Assembly: GCA_902803795.1 (NCBI GenBank)
Contig: CADCRC010000155.1
Coordinates: 1-19,119 of the forward strand
DNA from: an uncultured Erysipelotrichaceae bacterium
GTDB lineage: Bacteria; Bacillota_I; Bacilli_A; RF39; UBA660
Direction of reading: 5' to 3'
DNA length: 19,119 nucleotides
Shown here one piece after another: positions 1 to 8,030 of the stretch. The position numbers were made by a program, and so were the translations under genes. The notes beneath the pieces are model-generated. The model saw nothing but the letters and a program-made list of their open reading frames with translations, made no database searches and had not been told where the DNA came from. How positions within the stretch are numbered: the stretch's first letter is position 1; every line of letters begins with the position of its first letter.

Positions 1-1
1 A

Positions 2-295
2 ATAGCACAACAAATTCAAAATAGATCCTCATTTAGAATGGCACAAAAGAAAGCTATTAGAAATGCAAGAAAAGCAGGAGCTAAAGGTATAAAAACTTTA
101 GTATCTGGACGTTTAGGTGGAGCAGATATGGCAAGAGGTGAAGGATATAAAGAAGGAGTTATTCCTCTACATACACTAAGAGCTGATATTGACTATGGAA
201 CTGCAGAAGCCGATACTACTTTTGGAAAAATTGGAGTAAAAGTTTGGATTTATAAAGGTGAAATATTAGATAAAAAGGCAAAAGGAGGTAATTAA
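2..295 (+). CDS. rpsC: 30S ribosomal protein S3 (uS3), C-terminal part, 5' end outside window
   Basis: Partial gene: the reading frame is open from the left edge (frame 2) and gives the last 97 residues of uS3. The sequence has the usual C-terminal uS3 pattern: an FRMAQKKAIRNARKAGAKGIK stretch, then SGRLGGADMAR, then LHTLRADIDYGTAEADTTFG and a GVKVWIYKGE end. An internal ATG at 38 is not the start, because conserved uS3 residues (IAQQIQNRSSF) precede it. uS3 sits on the 30S head at the mRNA entry tunnel; the KH domain lies upstream of the window. The stop codon is 1 bp before the rplP start. Confidence 0.97.
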   Translation: MAQQIQNRSSFRMAQKKAIRNARKAGAKGIKTLVSGRLGGADMARGEGYKEGVIPLHTLRADIDYGTAEADTTFGKIGVKVWIYKGEILDKKAKGGN

Positions 296-296
296 T

Positions 297-728
297 ATGT
301 TGATACCGTCAAGAACAAAATATCGTCGTGTTCATAGATTACCTTATGAAGGTCATACAAAAGGAAACAAAGAATTACACTTTGGAACATATGGTTTGAT
401 GGCAACAAAAGGTGCATGGATTACAGCAAATCAAATCGAAGCTGCTAGAGTTGCTATGACTAGATATATGAAACGTGGTGGAAAAGTTTGGATAAATATA
501 TTTCCACATATGCCTTTAACAAAAAAACCAATTGGTACTAGACAAGGTAAAGGTAAAGGAAATGTTGAAGAGTGGGTTGCAGTAGTAAAAAAAGGAAAAA
601 TAATGTTTGAAATTGCTGATGTTGATGAAGCAACTGCAAGAGAAGCATTAAGACTTGCATCTCATAAATTACCAATCACAACAAAGTTTGTAATGAAAGA
701 AATGAGTGGTGATTCAAATGAAAATTAA
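297..728 (+). CDS. rplP: 50S ribosomal protein L16 (uL16)
   Basis: 143 residues, the normal bacterial length. The N terminus has the MLIPSRTKYRRVHR pattern (usually MLxPKRxKYRKxxR), followed by HFGTYGLMA, then WITANQIEAARVAMTR, the KVWINIFPH segment and the GKGKGNVEEWVAVVKKGKIMFE core, all diagnostic of uL16. The protein binds 23S rRNA near the peptidyl transferase centre and helps place A-site tRNA. A strong AAAGGAGG site 9 bp upstream, inside the end of rpsC, fixes the ATG. The last 11 bases overlap rpmC, pointing to coupled translation. Confidence 0.98.
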   Translation: MLIPSRTKYRRVHRLPYEGHTKGNKELHFGTYGLMATKGAWITANQIEAARVAMTRYMKRGGKVWINIFPHMPLTKKPIGTRQGKGKGNVEEWVAVVKKGKIMFEIADVDEATAREALRLASHKLPITTKFVMKEMSGDSNEN

Positions 729-909
729 TGAGATTAGAGAATTATCAAATGAAGAAATCAACAAGAAGATTGTTGAAACAAAAGAGGAATTATTTAATTT
801 AAGATTTGCACAAGCAAATGGAAAATTAGAAAAACCACATAGAATAAGAGAATTAAGACATACAGTAGCAAGATTAAAAACTGTATTAAGAGAAAGAGAA
901 AATAATTAG
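718..909 (+). CDS. rpmC: 50S ribosomal protein L29 (uL29)
   Basis: 63 residues starting MKINEIRELSNEEINKK, with the LFNLRFAQANGKLEKPHRI core typical of uL29, which sits by the polypeptide exit tunnel. I chose the ATG at 718; an in-frame GTG at 706 would add four residues not seen in the family. The gene overlaps rplP by 11 bases. The upstream GAGTGGTGA is only a moderate Shine-Dalgarno site, so translation probably depends partly on ribosomes finishing rplP. It ends with TAG. Confidence 0.96.
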   Translation: MKINEIRELSNEEINKKIVETKEELFNLRFAQANGKLEKPHRIRELRHTVARLKTVLRERENN

Positions 910-919
910 GAGAATAGAT

Positions 920-1180
920 ATGGAAAAGAAAGTAAAACGTGAATTAGTTGGTAGAGTTGTTAGTAGTATAAATGACAAAACTATTACAGTTTTAGTAGAA
1001 ACATATAAAAATCATCCTCTTTACCATAAAAGAGTTAAATCTTCTAAAAAATATGCAGTACATGATGCTCAAAATCAAGCAAAAGTTGGAGATATAGTTC
1101 GTATAGTTGAAACTAGACCATTATCTAAAACTAAACATTTTTATTTAAAAGAAATAGTTAAAGAAGCAGTAATTGTTTAA
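920..1180 (+). CDS. rpsQ: 30S ribosomal protein S17 (uS17)
   Basis: 86 residues. The pattern RELVGRVVSSINDKTITVLVETYKNHPLY, then HKRVKSSKKYAVHD and GDIVRIVETRPLSKTKHFYL, is a standard uS17 OB-fold protein that binds 16S rRNA early in 30S assembly. AGGAG is 8 bp before the ATG and the gap to rpmC is 10 bp. Confidence 0.98.
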   Translation: MEKKVKRELVGRVVSSINDKTITVLVETYKNHPLYHKRVKSSKKYAVHDAQNQAKVGDIVRIVETRPLSKTKHFYLKEIVKEAVIV

Positions 1181-1208
1181 TTGCTCTAGCAAGGAGGAGG
1201 AAAAAAGT

Positions 1209-1577
1209 ATGATACAACAGGAAACAAGAATGAAAGTTGCAGACAATACTGGTGCCAAAGAACTTTTAGTAATAAGAGTTATGGGAGGTAGCCATGTTAA
1301 GTTTGGTAATGTTGGAGACGTTGTTGTAGGCACAGTAAAAAGTGCAATTCCATCATCTCAAATGCCTAAAGGTAAAGTAGTAAAAGCTGTTATCGTTAGA
1401 AGTGTAAAAGGTGTTCGTAGAAAAGATGGAAGTTTAATAAAATTTGATGATAATGCATGCGTAATAATACGTGATGATAAGAGTCCAGTAGGTACAAGAA
1501 TTTTTGGACCAGTTGCTAGAGAATTACGTGAAAAAGGTTATTCAAAAATAGTTTCTTTAGCAAAAGAAGTACTATAA
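1209..1577 (+). CDS. rplN: 50S ribosomal protein L14 (uL14)
   Basis: 122 residues, exactly the usual length, starting MIQQETRMKVADNTGAKELL. The frame stays open further upstream, but the 12 extra residues would be read from the AAGGAGGAGG Shine-Dalgarno site, so the ATG at 1209 is the start. Motifs include GDVVVGTVKSA, the KGKVVKAVIVR strand and an RIFGPVARELR end. uL14 lies at the subunit interface and takes part in an intersubunit bridge. Confidence 0.98.
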   Translation: MIQQETRMKVADNTGAKELLVIRVMGGSHVKFGNVGDVVVGTVKSAIPSSQMPKGKVVKAVIVRSVKGVRRKDGSLIKFDDNACVIIRDDKSPVGTRIFGPVARELREKGYSKIVSLAKEVL

Positions 1578-1592
1578 TAAGGAGGAATCAAG

Positions 1593-1904
1593 ATGAGATT
1601 AAAAGTTGGAGATGAAGTTATAGTAATTGCTGGAAGTAATAAAGGATCAAAAGGAAAGATAACAAAAACATTAAGAAAAGAAAATAAAGTTATTGTTGAA
1701 GGTGTTAATATAGTACATAAACATCAAAAACCAACAGGTAATAATGCTGGTGGAATTGTTGATGTTGCAGCACCAATTAATGCATCTAATGTTATGATTT
1801 ATGATTCAAAAACAAAAAAACCTACTAGATTAGGAATAAAAGTTGACGAAAAAACAGGTAAAAAAGTAAGAATCTGCAAAAAGTCAAACGAGAAGTTAAA
1901 GTAA
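1593..1904 (+). CDS. rplX: 50S ribosomal protein L24 (uL24)
   Basis: 103 residues with the N-terminal KOW motif (LKVGDEVIVIAGSNKGSKGKI), then VEGVNIVHKHQKP and the conserved GGIVDVAAPINASNVMIYD segment. uL24 is one of the first proteins to bind 23S rRNA and initiates 50S assembly. AAGGAGG precedes the ATG. The Gly in the final RICKKS segment, often a GKK context in relatives, is absent, but this region varies. Confidence 0.98.
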   Translation: MRLKVGDEVIVIAGSNKGSKGKITKTLRKENKVIVEGVNIVHKHQKPTGNNAGGIVDVAAPINASNVMIYDSKTKKPTRLGIKVDEKTGKKVRICKKSNEKLK

Positions 1905-1919
1905 TGAGGGGAGGACAAA

Positions 1920-2459
1920 ATGAGTCGCCTAAAAGAAAAATATAAAAATGAAGTAGCACCAAAACTACAAGAAAAATATAAATATAAATCTGTTATGCAA
2001 ACTCCAAAAATAGAAAAGATTGTTATTAATATTGGAGTAGGTGATGCAACACAAAATTCTAAGTTATTAGAAGGTGCAGTGGCAGACCTAACAAAAATAA
2101 CAGGACAAAAACCAGTTGTGACAAAAGCTCGCAAATCAATTGCTGGATTTAAAGTAAGAGAAGGACAATCAATCGGATGTAAAGTTACTCTAAGAGGAGA
2201 AAACATGTATGTATTCTTAGATAAACTTATTTCTATTGCACTTCCTAGAGTTAGAGATTTTAGAGGTATAAATCCAAAAGCATTTGATGGAAGAGGAAAT
2301 TATACACTAGGAATCAAAGAACAATTAATCTTTTCAGAAATTGAATATGATGATATTGTTAAAGTTCGTGGAATGGATATTGTTTTTGTAACAACTACAA
2401 AAAATCAAGAGGAAGCATATGATTTATTATCATATCTAGGACTTCCATTTAGAGCTTAA
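1920..2459 (+). CDS. rplE: 50S ribosomal protein L5 (uL5)
   Basis: 179 residues, full length. Diagnostic segments are VMQTPKIEKIVINIGVGDA, TGQKPVVTKARKSIAGFKVREGQSIGCKVTLRG, LPRVRDFRGI, FDGRGNYTLGIKEQLIFSEI and the C-terminal GMDIVFVTTTKNQEEAYDLL. uL5 binds 5S rRNA in the central protuberance and contacts P-site tRNA. The Shine-Dalgarno site is GAGGGGAGG, 7 bp before the ATG. Confidence 0.98.
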   Translation: MSRLKEKYKNEVAPKLQEKYKYKSVMQTPKIEKIVINIGVGDATQNSKLLEGAVADLTKITGQKPVVTKARKSIAGFKVREGQSIGCKVTLRGENMYVFLDKLISIALPRVRDFRGINPKAFDGRGNYTLGIKEQLIFSEIEYDDIVKVRGMDIVFVTTTKNQEEAYDLLSYLGLPFRA

Positions 2460-2475
2460 GATAAGGAGAGTATTT

Positions 2476-2661
2476 ATGGCAAAGAAAAGTATGATAGTTA
2501 AAGCAAATCGTCCTAAAAAATTTAAAGTTCGTGAATATTCAAGATGTTCACGTTGTGGACGTCCTCATGCAGTATTAAGCAAATTTGGAATATGTCGTAT
2601 TTGCTTTCGTGAATTAGCTTACAAAGGACAAATACCTGGCGTTAAAAAGTCAAGTTGGTAG
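2476..2661 (+). CDS. rpsN: 30S ribosomal protein S14, zinc-binding type (uS14)
   Basis: 61 residues, the short zinc form of uS14 (rpsZ in some systems). Cys24, Cys27, Cys40 and Cys43 form a C-x2-C-x12-C-x2-C zinc site, followed by RELAYKGQIPGVKKSSW, the fixed C terminus of the family. The protein sits in the 30S head. The short zinc form as the operon copy is the usual state in Bacilli. Confidence 0.98.
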   Translation: MAKKSMIVKANRPKKFKVREYSRCSRCGRPHAVLSKFGICRICFRELAYKGQIPGVKKSSW

Positions 2662-2677
2662 AATAGGAGGAATAATA

Positions 2678-3079
2678 ATGGCACAAGTAACAGATACAAT
2701 AGCAGATATGTTAACAAGAATACGTAATGCAAATCAAATGTACTATAAAGAAGTAGAAGTTCCAGCATCTAATACTAAACTTGCAATTGCTAAAATATTG
2801 AAAGATGAAGGATTTATAGAAGATTATAAATTATCTAAAGACGATGTACAAGGAAAAATAATTCTTACTTTAAAATACAGTAAAAAGAAGCAAAGAGTTA
2901 TAACAGGACTAAAAAGAATATCTAAACCAGGACTAAGAGTTTATGCAAAATCAGCAGAAATTCCAAAAGTATTAAATGGATTAGGTATTGCAATAATTTC
3001 AACATCTAAAGGAATTATGACTGATAAAGAAGCAAGAAATCAAAAACTTGGTGGAGAGGTATTAGCTTACATTTGGTAG
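2678..3079 (+). CDS. rpsH: 30S ribosomal protein S8 (uS8)
   Basis: 133 residues. It starts with DTIADMLTRIRNANQMYYKEVEVPASN, has the KRISKPGLRVYAKS loop and ends GIAIISTSKGIMTDKEARNQKLGGEVLAYIW, all standard uS8. It binds helix 21 of 16S rRNA. In E. coli the same protein represses translation of this operon; I cannot identify the matching mRNA site here. Confidence 0.98.
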   Translation: MAQVTDTIADMLTRIRNANQMYYKEVEVPASNTKLAIAKILKDEGFIEDYKLSKDDVQGKIILTLKYSKKKQRVITGLKRISKPGLRVYAKSAEIPKVLNGLGIAIISTSKGIMTDKEARNQKLGGEVLAYIW

Positions 3080-3094
3080 GCTAGGAGGCATATT

Positions 3095-3625
3095 ATGAGT
3101 CGTATAGGTAAAAGAATAATTACAATTCCAGAAAAAGTTGAAGTTAAAGAAGAAGATGAATTTATAATAGTAACAGGTCCAAAAGGTACATTAAAACAAA
3201 AAAAATTAAATGGAATTTCTATGAAAATAGAAGATAACAATCTATATCTTGAAAGAGATTGTGAAGAAAATAAAGCTTTACACGGAACACTAAATTCACT
3301 ATTAGAAAATATGATCAAAGGAGTAACAGATAGTTTCTCAAAATCATTAGAAATAGTAGGAGTTGGTTATAGATTTAATGTTCAAGGAAAAAAACTAATA
3401 ATAAATGCTGGTTATTCACATCCAGTTGAAATGCAAATTCCAGAAGGAGTTGAAGTAAAAATTATTAGTAATACTGAAATAGAAGTAATTTCAATTAATA
3501 AACAACAAGTTGGTGAGTTTGCTGCTAATATTAGAAAAGTTAGACCACCTGAACCATATAAAGGTAAAGGAATTAAATACAAAGATGAACATATCCGTCG
3601 TAAAGAAGGAAAGAAAGCTGCATAA
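3095..3625 (+). CDS. rplF: 50S ribosomal protein L6 (uL6)
   Basis: 176 residues with the two repeated uL6 domains. The first begins MSRIGKRIITIPEKVEVK; the second has the EIVGVGYRFNVQGKKLIINAGYSHPV signature. The family C-terminal block RKVRPPEPYKGKGIKYKDEHIRRKEGKKA is intact. uL6 lies near the sarcin-ricin loop and the factor-binding site. AGGAGG is 8 bp upstream of the ATG. Confidence 0.98.
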   Translation: MSRIGKRIITIPEKVEVKEEDEFIIVTGPKGTLKQKKLNGISMKIEDNNLYLERDCEENKALHGTLNSLLENMIKGVTDSFSKSLEIVGVGYRFNVQGKKLIINAGYSHPVEMQIPEGVEVKIISNTEIEVISINKQQVGEFAANIRKVRPPEPYKGKGIKYKDEHIRRKEGKKAA

Positions 3626-3639
3626 AAGGGAGGCAAATT

Positions 3640-4002
3640 ATGATAAAAAAAGAATCTAGAAATGAAAATAGAAAATATCGTCATTTAAGAATTAGAAAAA
3701 AAATTTCTGGAACAGCTGAAGTTCCAAGATTATGTGTATTTAGATCTAATTCACAAATTTATGCACAAATAATTGATGATAAAAATAGAACTACACTAGC
3801 ATCTGCCTCATCACTTGATAAAGATTTAAAAATAAAAAATGGTGGTAATATAGAAGCAGCTAAAATAGTAGGAAAATCTATTGCTGAAAAAGCAAAGAAA
3901 GAAAAAATAGAAGAAGTAGTTTTTGATAGAGCAGGATACCTATATCATGGTAGGGTTGCTGCATTAGCAGAAGCTGCAAGAGAAAACGGACTTAAGTTCT
4001 AG
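3640..4002 (+). CDS. rplR: 50S ribosomal protein L18 (uL18)
   Basis: 120 residues: RHLRIRKKISGTAEVPRLCVFRSNSQIYAQIIDD, then the VFDRAGYLYHGRVAALAEAARENGLKF end that marks uL18. It binds 5S rRNA together with uL5. The basic N-terminal tail (KKESRNENRKYRH) is typical. The Shine-Dalgarno site is AAAGGGAGG, 7 bp before the ATG. Confidence 0.98.
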   Translation: MIKKESRNENRKYRHLRIRKKISGTAEVPRLCVFRSNSQIYAQIIDDKNRTTLASASSLDKDLKIKNGGNIEAAKIVGKSIAEKAKKEKIEEVVFDRAGYLYHGRVAALAEAARENGLKF

Positions 4003-4014
4003 TGGGAGGTTTTT

Positions 4015-4536
4015 ATGCAAAGAAAGAAAAATGATAAAAATTCAAATGCTAAAGCTAAAGAATTTGAAGAATTAGTAATAGATGTAAAAAGTGTAGTTAA
4101 AGTTAATAAAGGTGGACGTCAAAGAAGATATTCAGCAACAGTTGTTGTAGGAGATAGAAAAGGAAGAGTTGGACTTGGAATAGGAAAAGCTAACGAAGTT
4201 CCAGATGCAATAAAAAAAGCAACAGCTATGGCTAATAAGAATATAGTTAGAATACCACTTATTGATGGAAGAACACTTCCACATGATGTTGTTGGAAAAT
4301 CAGGAGCAGCAAAAGTAATGATTAAACCAGCTAGTAAAGGTGTTGGAGTTATTGCTGGTGGAAGCGTAAGAGCTGTACTTGAGTTAGCTGGTGTTAAAGA
4401 TGTTGTATCTAAAGCATTAGGTGCAAGAACAAAATTAAACATGGCAACAGCAGCAATAAATGCATTAAAAACTCTTAAGACTAAAGAAGAAACAGCTCAA
4501 TTAAGAGGAATTACAGTAGAGGAGATGTTAGGATAA
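4015..4536 (+). CDS. rpsE: 30S ribosomal protein S5 (uS5)
   Basis: 173 residues. It has the N-terminal double-stranded RNA-binding-like domain (VVKVNKGGRQRRYSATVVVGDRKGRVGLGIGKANEVPDAI) and the second domain with LPHDVVGKSGAAKVMIKPASKGVGVIAGG, SVRAVLELAGVKDVVSKALG and an NALKTLKT end. uS5 acts at the mRNA entry site and affects decoding accuracy. The final A of its TAA stop is the first base of the rplO start codon; rpmD, normally found here, is missing. Confidence 0.98.
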   Translation: MQRKKNDKNSNAKAKEFEELVIDVKSVVKVNKGGRQRRYSATVVVGDRKGRVGLGIGKANEVPDAIKKATAMANKNIVRIPLIDGRTLPHDVVGKSGAAKVMIKPASKGVGVIAGGSVRAVLELAGVKDVVSKALGARTKLNMATAAINALKTLKTKEETAQLRGITVEEMLG

Positions 4537-4979
4537 TGAAACTACATAATTTAGAAAAAAATCCATATGCTTCATCTACAAAAAAACGTGTAGGTAGAGG
4601 TCCAGGTAGTGGTCTTGGAAAAACATCTGGAAAAGGACAAAAAGGACAAAAAGCACGTAGTGGTGGTGGAAAAGGACCTACATTTGAAGGTGGACAATTA
4701 CCACTATTTAGAAGACTACCAAAAAGAGGATTTAAAAACGCATTATTTAAAAAAGTTTATGCAATAGTAAATATTGAAGATTTAAACAAATTTGAAAATG
4801 GTGATACAGTTAATTTTGCAAGTTTAAAAGCAAAAGGAATTGTAAAAAAAGAATATGATGGATTAAAAGTTTTAGGCAATGGAAAACTTGAAAAAAAATT
4901 AACAATTCAAGCAAGTAAATTCTCAAAATCTGCGTTAGACAAGATTAAAGAATCAGGAAGTACTATTGAGGTGATCTAA
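4536..4979 (+). CDS. rplO: 50S ribosomal protein L15 (uL15)
   Basis: 147 residues. The glycine-rich N terminus (KKRVGRGPGSGLGKTSGKGQKGQKARSGGG) and the FEGGQLPLFRRLPKRGF block identify uL15, a late 50S assembly protein. The ATG shares one base with the rpsE stop (TAATG), so translation is probably coupled; GAGGAG lies 13 bp upstream inside rpsE. It directly follows rpsE with no L30 gene between. Confidence 0.98.
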   Translation: MKLHNLEKNPYASSTKKRVGRGPGSGLGKTSGKGQKGQKARSGGGKGPTFEGGQLPLFRRLPKRGFKNALFKKVYAIVNIEDLNKFENGDTVNFASLKAKGIVKKEYDGLKVLGNGKLEKKLTIQASKFSKSALDKIKESGSTIEVI

Positions 4980-4980
4980 G

Positions 4981-6255
4981 ATGTTTAAAACTCTTAGTCA
5001 ATTAAAAGAGAAATCAAACAAAGACATAAGACTTAGAATAGCATTTACTTTATTTGGACTTGCAATATTCATCTTAGGAACATCAATCAGAGTACCAGGT
5101 ACTTCAAATCTTACTAGTGATTTAGGATTTTTAGAGTTAGTTAATACTATGGGTGGAGGAGCCCTAAAGAACTTCTCAATATTTGCATTAGGAGTTACTC
5201 CATATATTACCGCATCAATCATTATGCAATTATTACAAATGGATATTGTTCCATACTTCTCTGAATTATCTAAACAAGGTCCAACTGGAAGGCAAAAATT
5301 GACACAAATAACGAGATATATGGGTATAATATTTGCATTTATTGAGGGATATGCATTCTCTTTTGCATTCCTTGGTAAAACAGGAAACCCTAGTCAATAT
5401 ATTTATATAGCAATCGTTTTAACTGCTGGAACATCTTTCCTTTTATGGCTTGCAGATCAAATAACACAAAAAGGCATAGGAAATGGATTAAGTCTCATAA
5501 TTATGGCAGGTATTTTATCTACCTTACCACAAATGTTTATAGATGCATTTAATTCATTAGTATCATTTGATGCAACAATACAACTTATTTCATTTGGTAT
5601 AGTTAAATTTATAATCTTTGTAATTATCTATTTTGCTATTGTAATAGGTGTAGTATTCATAGAACAATCAGAAAGAAGAATTCCTATAGCATATGCAAAC
5701 AAATCAACAAGTGCATTTGGTAATAATCAAAGTTTTATGCCTATAAAAATCAACTCATCTAATGTAATACCAGTAATTTTTGCATCAAGCTTATTATCAA
5801 TACCTACATTAATTGCACAGGTTATAAATAATGAATCATTTTCATTATTCGTATCAAAATATTTAACTTATACTACACCAGTAGGTTTTGTATTATACGT
5901 TATATTGATATTTGCGTTTGCTTATTTCTACGTATTTATTGAATTAAAACCAGAAGAATTTTCAAAAAATTTGCAAGATAATGGTGGATATATTCCAGGA
6001 ATTAGACCTGGTAAGGATACACAAAATTATTTAAGTATGATTTTGATGAGAATAACTACAATTGGTGCAGCATCACTAACAGTTTTAGCAGCTCTACCTA
6101 TTATTTTTTCAAAAATCTCATCATTACCTACATCAGTATCTATTGGTGGAACAGGTTTATTAATTGTTGTAGGAGTTGCTCTTGAAACGTATAGACAATT
6201 AGAAGGAAGCATATTATCAAGAGAATATAGAACAACATATTCGAGAAGGTATTAA
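4981..6255 (+). CDS. secY: Preprotein translocase subunit SecY
   Basis: 424 residues, normal length, with the ten-helix pattern of the SecYEG pore. Family signatures include GTSIRVPG in helix 1, the plug region with GGALKNFSIFALGVTPYITASIIMQLL, GPTGRQKLTQITRY, the WLADQITQKGIGNGLSLIIMAGI segment and the cytoplasmic loop ELKPEEFSKNLQDNGGYIPGIRPG. The protein forms the channel for Sec-dependent export, which the signal-peptide protein and sortase further along this window would use. Its Shine-Dalgarno site GAGGTGAT lies inside the end of rplO. The gap to adk is 1 bp. Confidence 0.98.
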   Translation: MFKTLSQLKEKSNKDIRLRIAFTLFGLAIFILGTSIRVPGTSNLTSDLGFLELVNTMGGGALKNFSIFALGVTPYITASIIMQLLQMDIVPYFSELSKQGPTGRQKLTQITRYMGIIFAFIEGYAFSFAFLGKTGNPSQYIYIAIVLTAGTSFLLWLADQITQKGIGNGLSLIIMAGILSTLPQMFIDAFNSLVSFDATIQLISFGIVKFIIFVIIYFAIVIGVVFIEQSERRIPIAYANKSTSAFGNNQSFMPIKINSSNVIPVIFASSLLSIPTLIAQVINNESFSLFVSKYLTYTTPVGFVLYVILIFAFAYFYVFIELKPEEFSKNLQDNGGYIPGIRPGKDTQNYLSMILMRITTIGAASLTVLAALPIIFSKISSLPTSVSIGGTGLLIVVGVALETYRQLEGSILSREYRTTYSRRY

Positions 6256-6256
6256 A

Positions 6257-6910
6257 ATGGAAAATATAATGTTAATTGCTCCACCTGCCGCAGGAAAGGG
6301 AACACAAGCAGAATTGATATGTAAAAAATATCATATTCCTCATATATCAACTGGAGATATTCTAAGACAAGTATCACAAGAAAATAGTGAAATAGGAAAT
6401 TATGTAAGAGAAACACTTGCGTCAGGGAAATTAGTTAAAGATGAAATAACATATCAATTGATAAAAAATAGATTATCATTGAATGATTGTAAAAATGGAT
6501 TTCTAATAGATGGATTTCCAAGAAATTTAGAACAAGCAATAGAATATGATAAAATATTAAAAGAGTTAGGGTATGATTTAGGTAAAGTAATTTATATACA
6601 TGTTGCAAGAAATACTCTTGAAAAAAGAATAGTTGGAAGAAGAATGTGCAAAAGTTGCAATACTATATATAACATTAATGATCCCAAACAATCTCCAAAA
6701 GTAGAGTCAGTATGTGATAAATGTGGAGGAGAATTATATCAAAGAAGTGATGATAATTTAGAAGCTTTTAATACTAGATTTGATACTTATGAAGAAAAAA
6801 CAGAACCTATAATTAAATATTATAGGGATAAAAAAGTATTAAATAAAGTTGACGGAGAAAGTTCTATTAAAGTTGTATTTAATAGAATAGATAAAATTAT
6901 TAATAATTAG
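6257..6910 (+). CDS. adk: Adenylate kinase, zinc LID type, with variant P-loop
   Basis: 217 residues; catalyses ATP + AMP = 2 ADP in the cytosol. Visible features are the AMP-binding STGDILR block, the LIDGFPRN signature and a long LID domain with Cys131, Cys134, Cys153 and Cys156, a four-Cys zinc site as in Gram-positive enzymes. Late arginines (in QRSDDN and TRFDTYEEKT) are retained. Odd point: the P-loop reads APPAAGKGTQ (residues 8-17), where nearly all family members have GxPGxGKGTQ, so Ala replaces two glycines (positions 8 and 11), while Gly13, Lys14, Gly15 and Thr16 are kept. The position between secY and map is the usual one. Confidence 0.97.
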   Translation: MENIMLIAPPAAGKGTQAELICKKYHIPHISTGDILRQVSQENSEIGNYVRETLASGKLVKDEITYQLIKNRLSLNDCKNGFLIDGFPRNLEQAIEYDKILKELGYDLGKVIYIHVARNTLEKRIVGRRMCKSCNTIYNINDPKQSPKVESVCDKCGGELYQRSDDNLEAFNTRFDTYEEKTEPIIKYYRDKKVLNKVDGESSIKVVFNRIDKIINN

Positions 6911-6922
6911 GGGTTGATAATT

Positions 6923-7681
6923 GTGATTACTATTAAAAGTGATGAAGAAATTAAACTACTTAGAATTGCGGGAAATATTGTATATAAAACTCATCAATAT
7001 TTAAAATCATATATAAAAGAAGGAATTACAACAAAGGAATTAGATAGACTTGGAGAAGAATTTATAAGAAGTCAAGGTGCAACACCATCATTTAAAGGAT
7101 ACGAAGGTTTTCCAACAGCTTTATGTATTAGTATAAATGATGAAGTTGTACATGGATTTCCAAGCGATAGAAAACTTAAAAATGGTGATATAGTAACACT
7201 TGATATAGGTGCTTGCTATAAAGGATATCATGGTGATTCAGGATGGACATACGCAGTAGGTGAGATATCTGAAGAAAATAAATACCTAATGGAACATACA
7301 GAAAAAGCATTATTTGAAGGATTGGCTCAAATAAAACCAGAAAATAGAATTGGAGATATTTCAGCAGCTATTCAAAAATATGCAGAAGATCACAATTTAG
7401 GTATTGTAAAAGAATTATGTGGACATGGTGTTGGAACAGATGTTCACGAAGATCCAAATGTACCAAATTATGGTAAAAAAAATACAGGACCAAGATTAAA
7501 AAAAGGTATGGTTATTGCAGTAGAACCAATGTTAACTCTAGGAAGTCCTAATATATATCTTGATGATAATAATTGGACTGTAATTACTAGAGATGGTAAA
7601 AATGCAGGACACTATGAACATACAATTGCAGTAACTGAAAATGGTTATGAGATATTAACAGGAGATATAAATAATGGCTAA
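6923..7681 (+). CDS. map: Methionine aminopeptidase type I
   Basis: 252 residues; removes the initiator Met from new proteins in the cytosol. The five metal ligands of the pita-bread fold are present: Asp94, Asp105, His168, Glu201 and Glu232, with the substrate His77 in EVVHGFP. I start at GTG 6923 (MITIKSDEEIKLL), 9 bp after AGGGG; the frame also has TTG at 6914, but that start would overlap the ribosome-binding site. The 3' end overlaps infA by 8 bases. No N-terminal zinc finger, so this is the type Ia form. Confidence 0.96.
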   Translation: MITIKSDEEIKLLRIAGNIVYKTHQYLKSYIKEGITTKELDRLGEEFIRSQGATPSFKGYEGFPTALCISINDEVVHGFPSDRKLKNGDIVTLDIGACYKGYHGDSGWTYAVGEISEENKYLMEHTEKALFEGLAQIKPENRIGDISAAIQKYAEDHNLGIVKELCGHGVGTDVHEDPNVPNYGKKNTGPRLKKGMVIAVEPMLTLGSPNIYLDDNNWTVITRDGKNAGHYEHTIAVTENGYEILTGDINNG

Positions 7682-7889
7682 AGAAGACATTATCGAAGTT
7701 GAAGGAAAAGTTCTAGAAATCATTCCAGGTGGAAAATATAAAGTACAATTGGAAAATGGTTACATTGTGGAAGCCCATGTTTCTGGTAAAATACGATTGA
7801 ACTATATACGTATTTTAGCAGGAGATACCGTAGTGATGGAACTTTCTCCTTATGATTTAACACATGGGCGTATTACCTATCGAAAATAA
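7674..7889 (+). CDS. infA: Translation initiation factor IF-1
   Basis: 71 residues, one S1-like OB fold: MAKEDIIEVEGKVLE, then ENGYIVEAHVSGKIRLNYIRILAGD and the family end ELSPYDLTHGRITYRK. IF-1 binds the 30S A site during initiation. The start ATG overlaps the last 8 bases of map, and AGGAGAT sits 6 bp upstream inside map, so the two are translationally linked. Confidence 0.98.
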   Translation: MAKEDIIEVEGKVLEIIPGGKYKVQLENGYIVEAHVSGKIRLNYIRILAGDTVVMELSPYDLTHGRITYRK

Positions 7890-7903
7890 TAGGAGGGATT
7901 AAA

Positions 7904-8017
7904 ATGAAAGTTAGAGCATCAGTAAAAAAAATGTGCGACAAATGCAAAATTGTCAAAAGAAAAGGGAAAATAAGAGTAATATGTGAAAACCCTAAGCACA
8001 AACAAGTTCAAGGATAG
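7904..8017 (+). CDS. rpmJ: 50S ribosomal protein L36 (bL36), zinc-binding type
   Basis: 37 residues, starting MKVRASVKKMCDKCK and ending CENPKHKQVQG, the full normal bL36. Cys11, Cys14, Cys27 and His32 form the zinc ribbon. AGGAGGG is 6 bp before the ATG. It lies between infA and rpsM as in Bacillus. Confidence 0.98.
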   Translation: MKVRASVKKMCDKCKIVKRKGKIRVICENPKHKQVQG

Positions 8018-8030
8018 TAGGAGGTAAATA

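Noticed and set aside
1181..1192. TTGCT-CT-AGCAA hairpin before the rplN ribosome-binding site
   Set aside because: The stem is 4-5 bp with a tiny loop; too weak to call a regulatory element.
5299..5330. TTGACA and TATAAT, both perfect, inside secY
   Set aside because: The spacing is 20 bp, too long for a normal promoter, and the DNA is coding and AT-rich.
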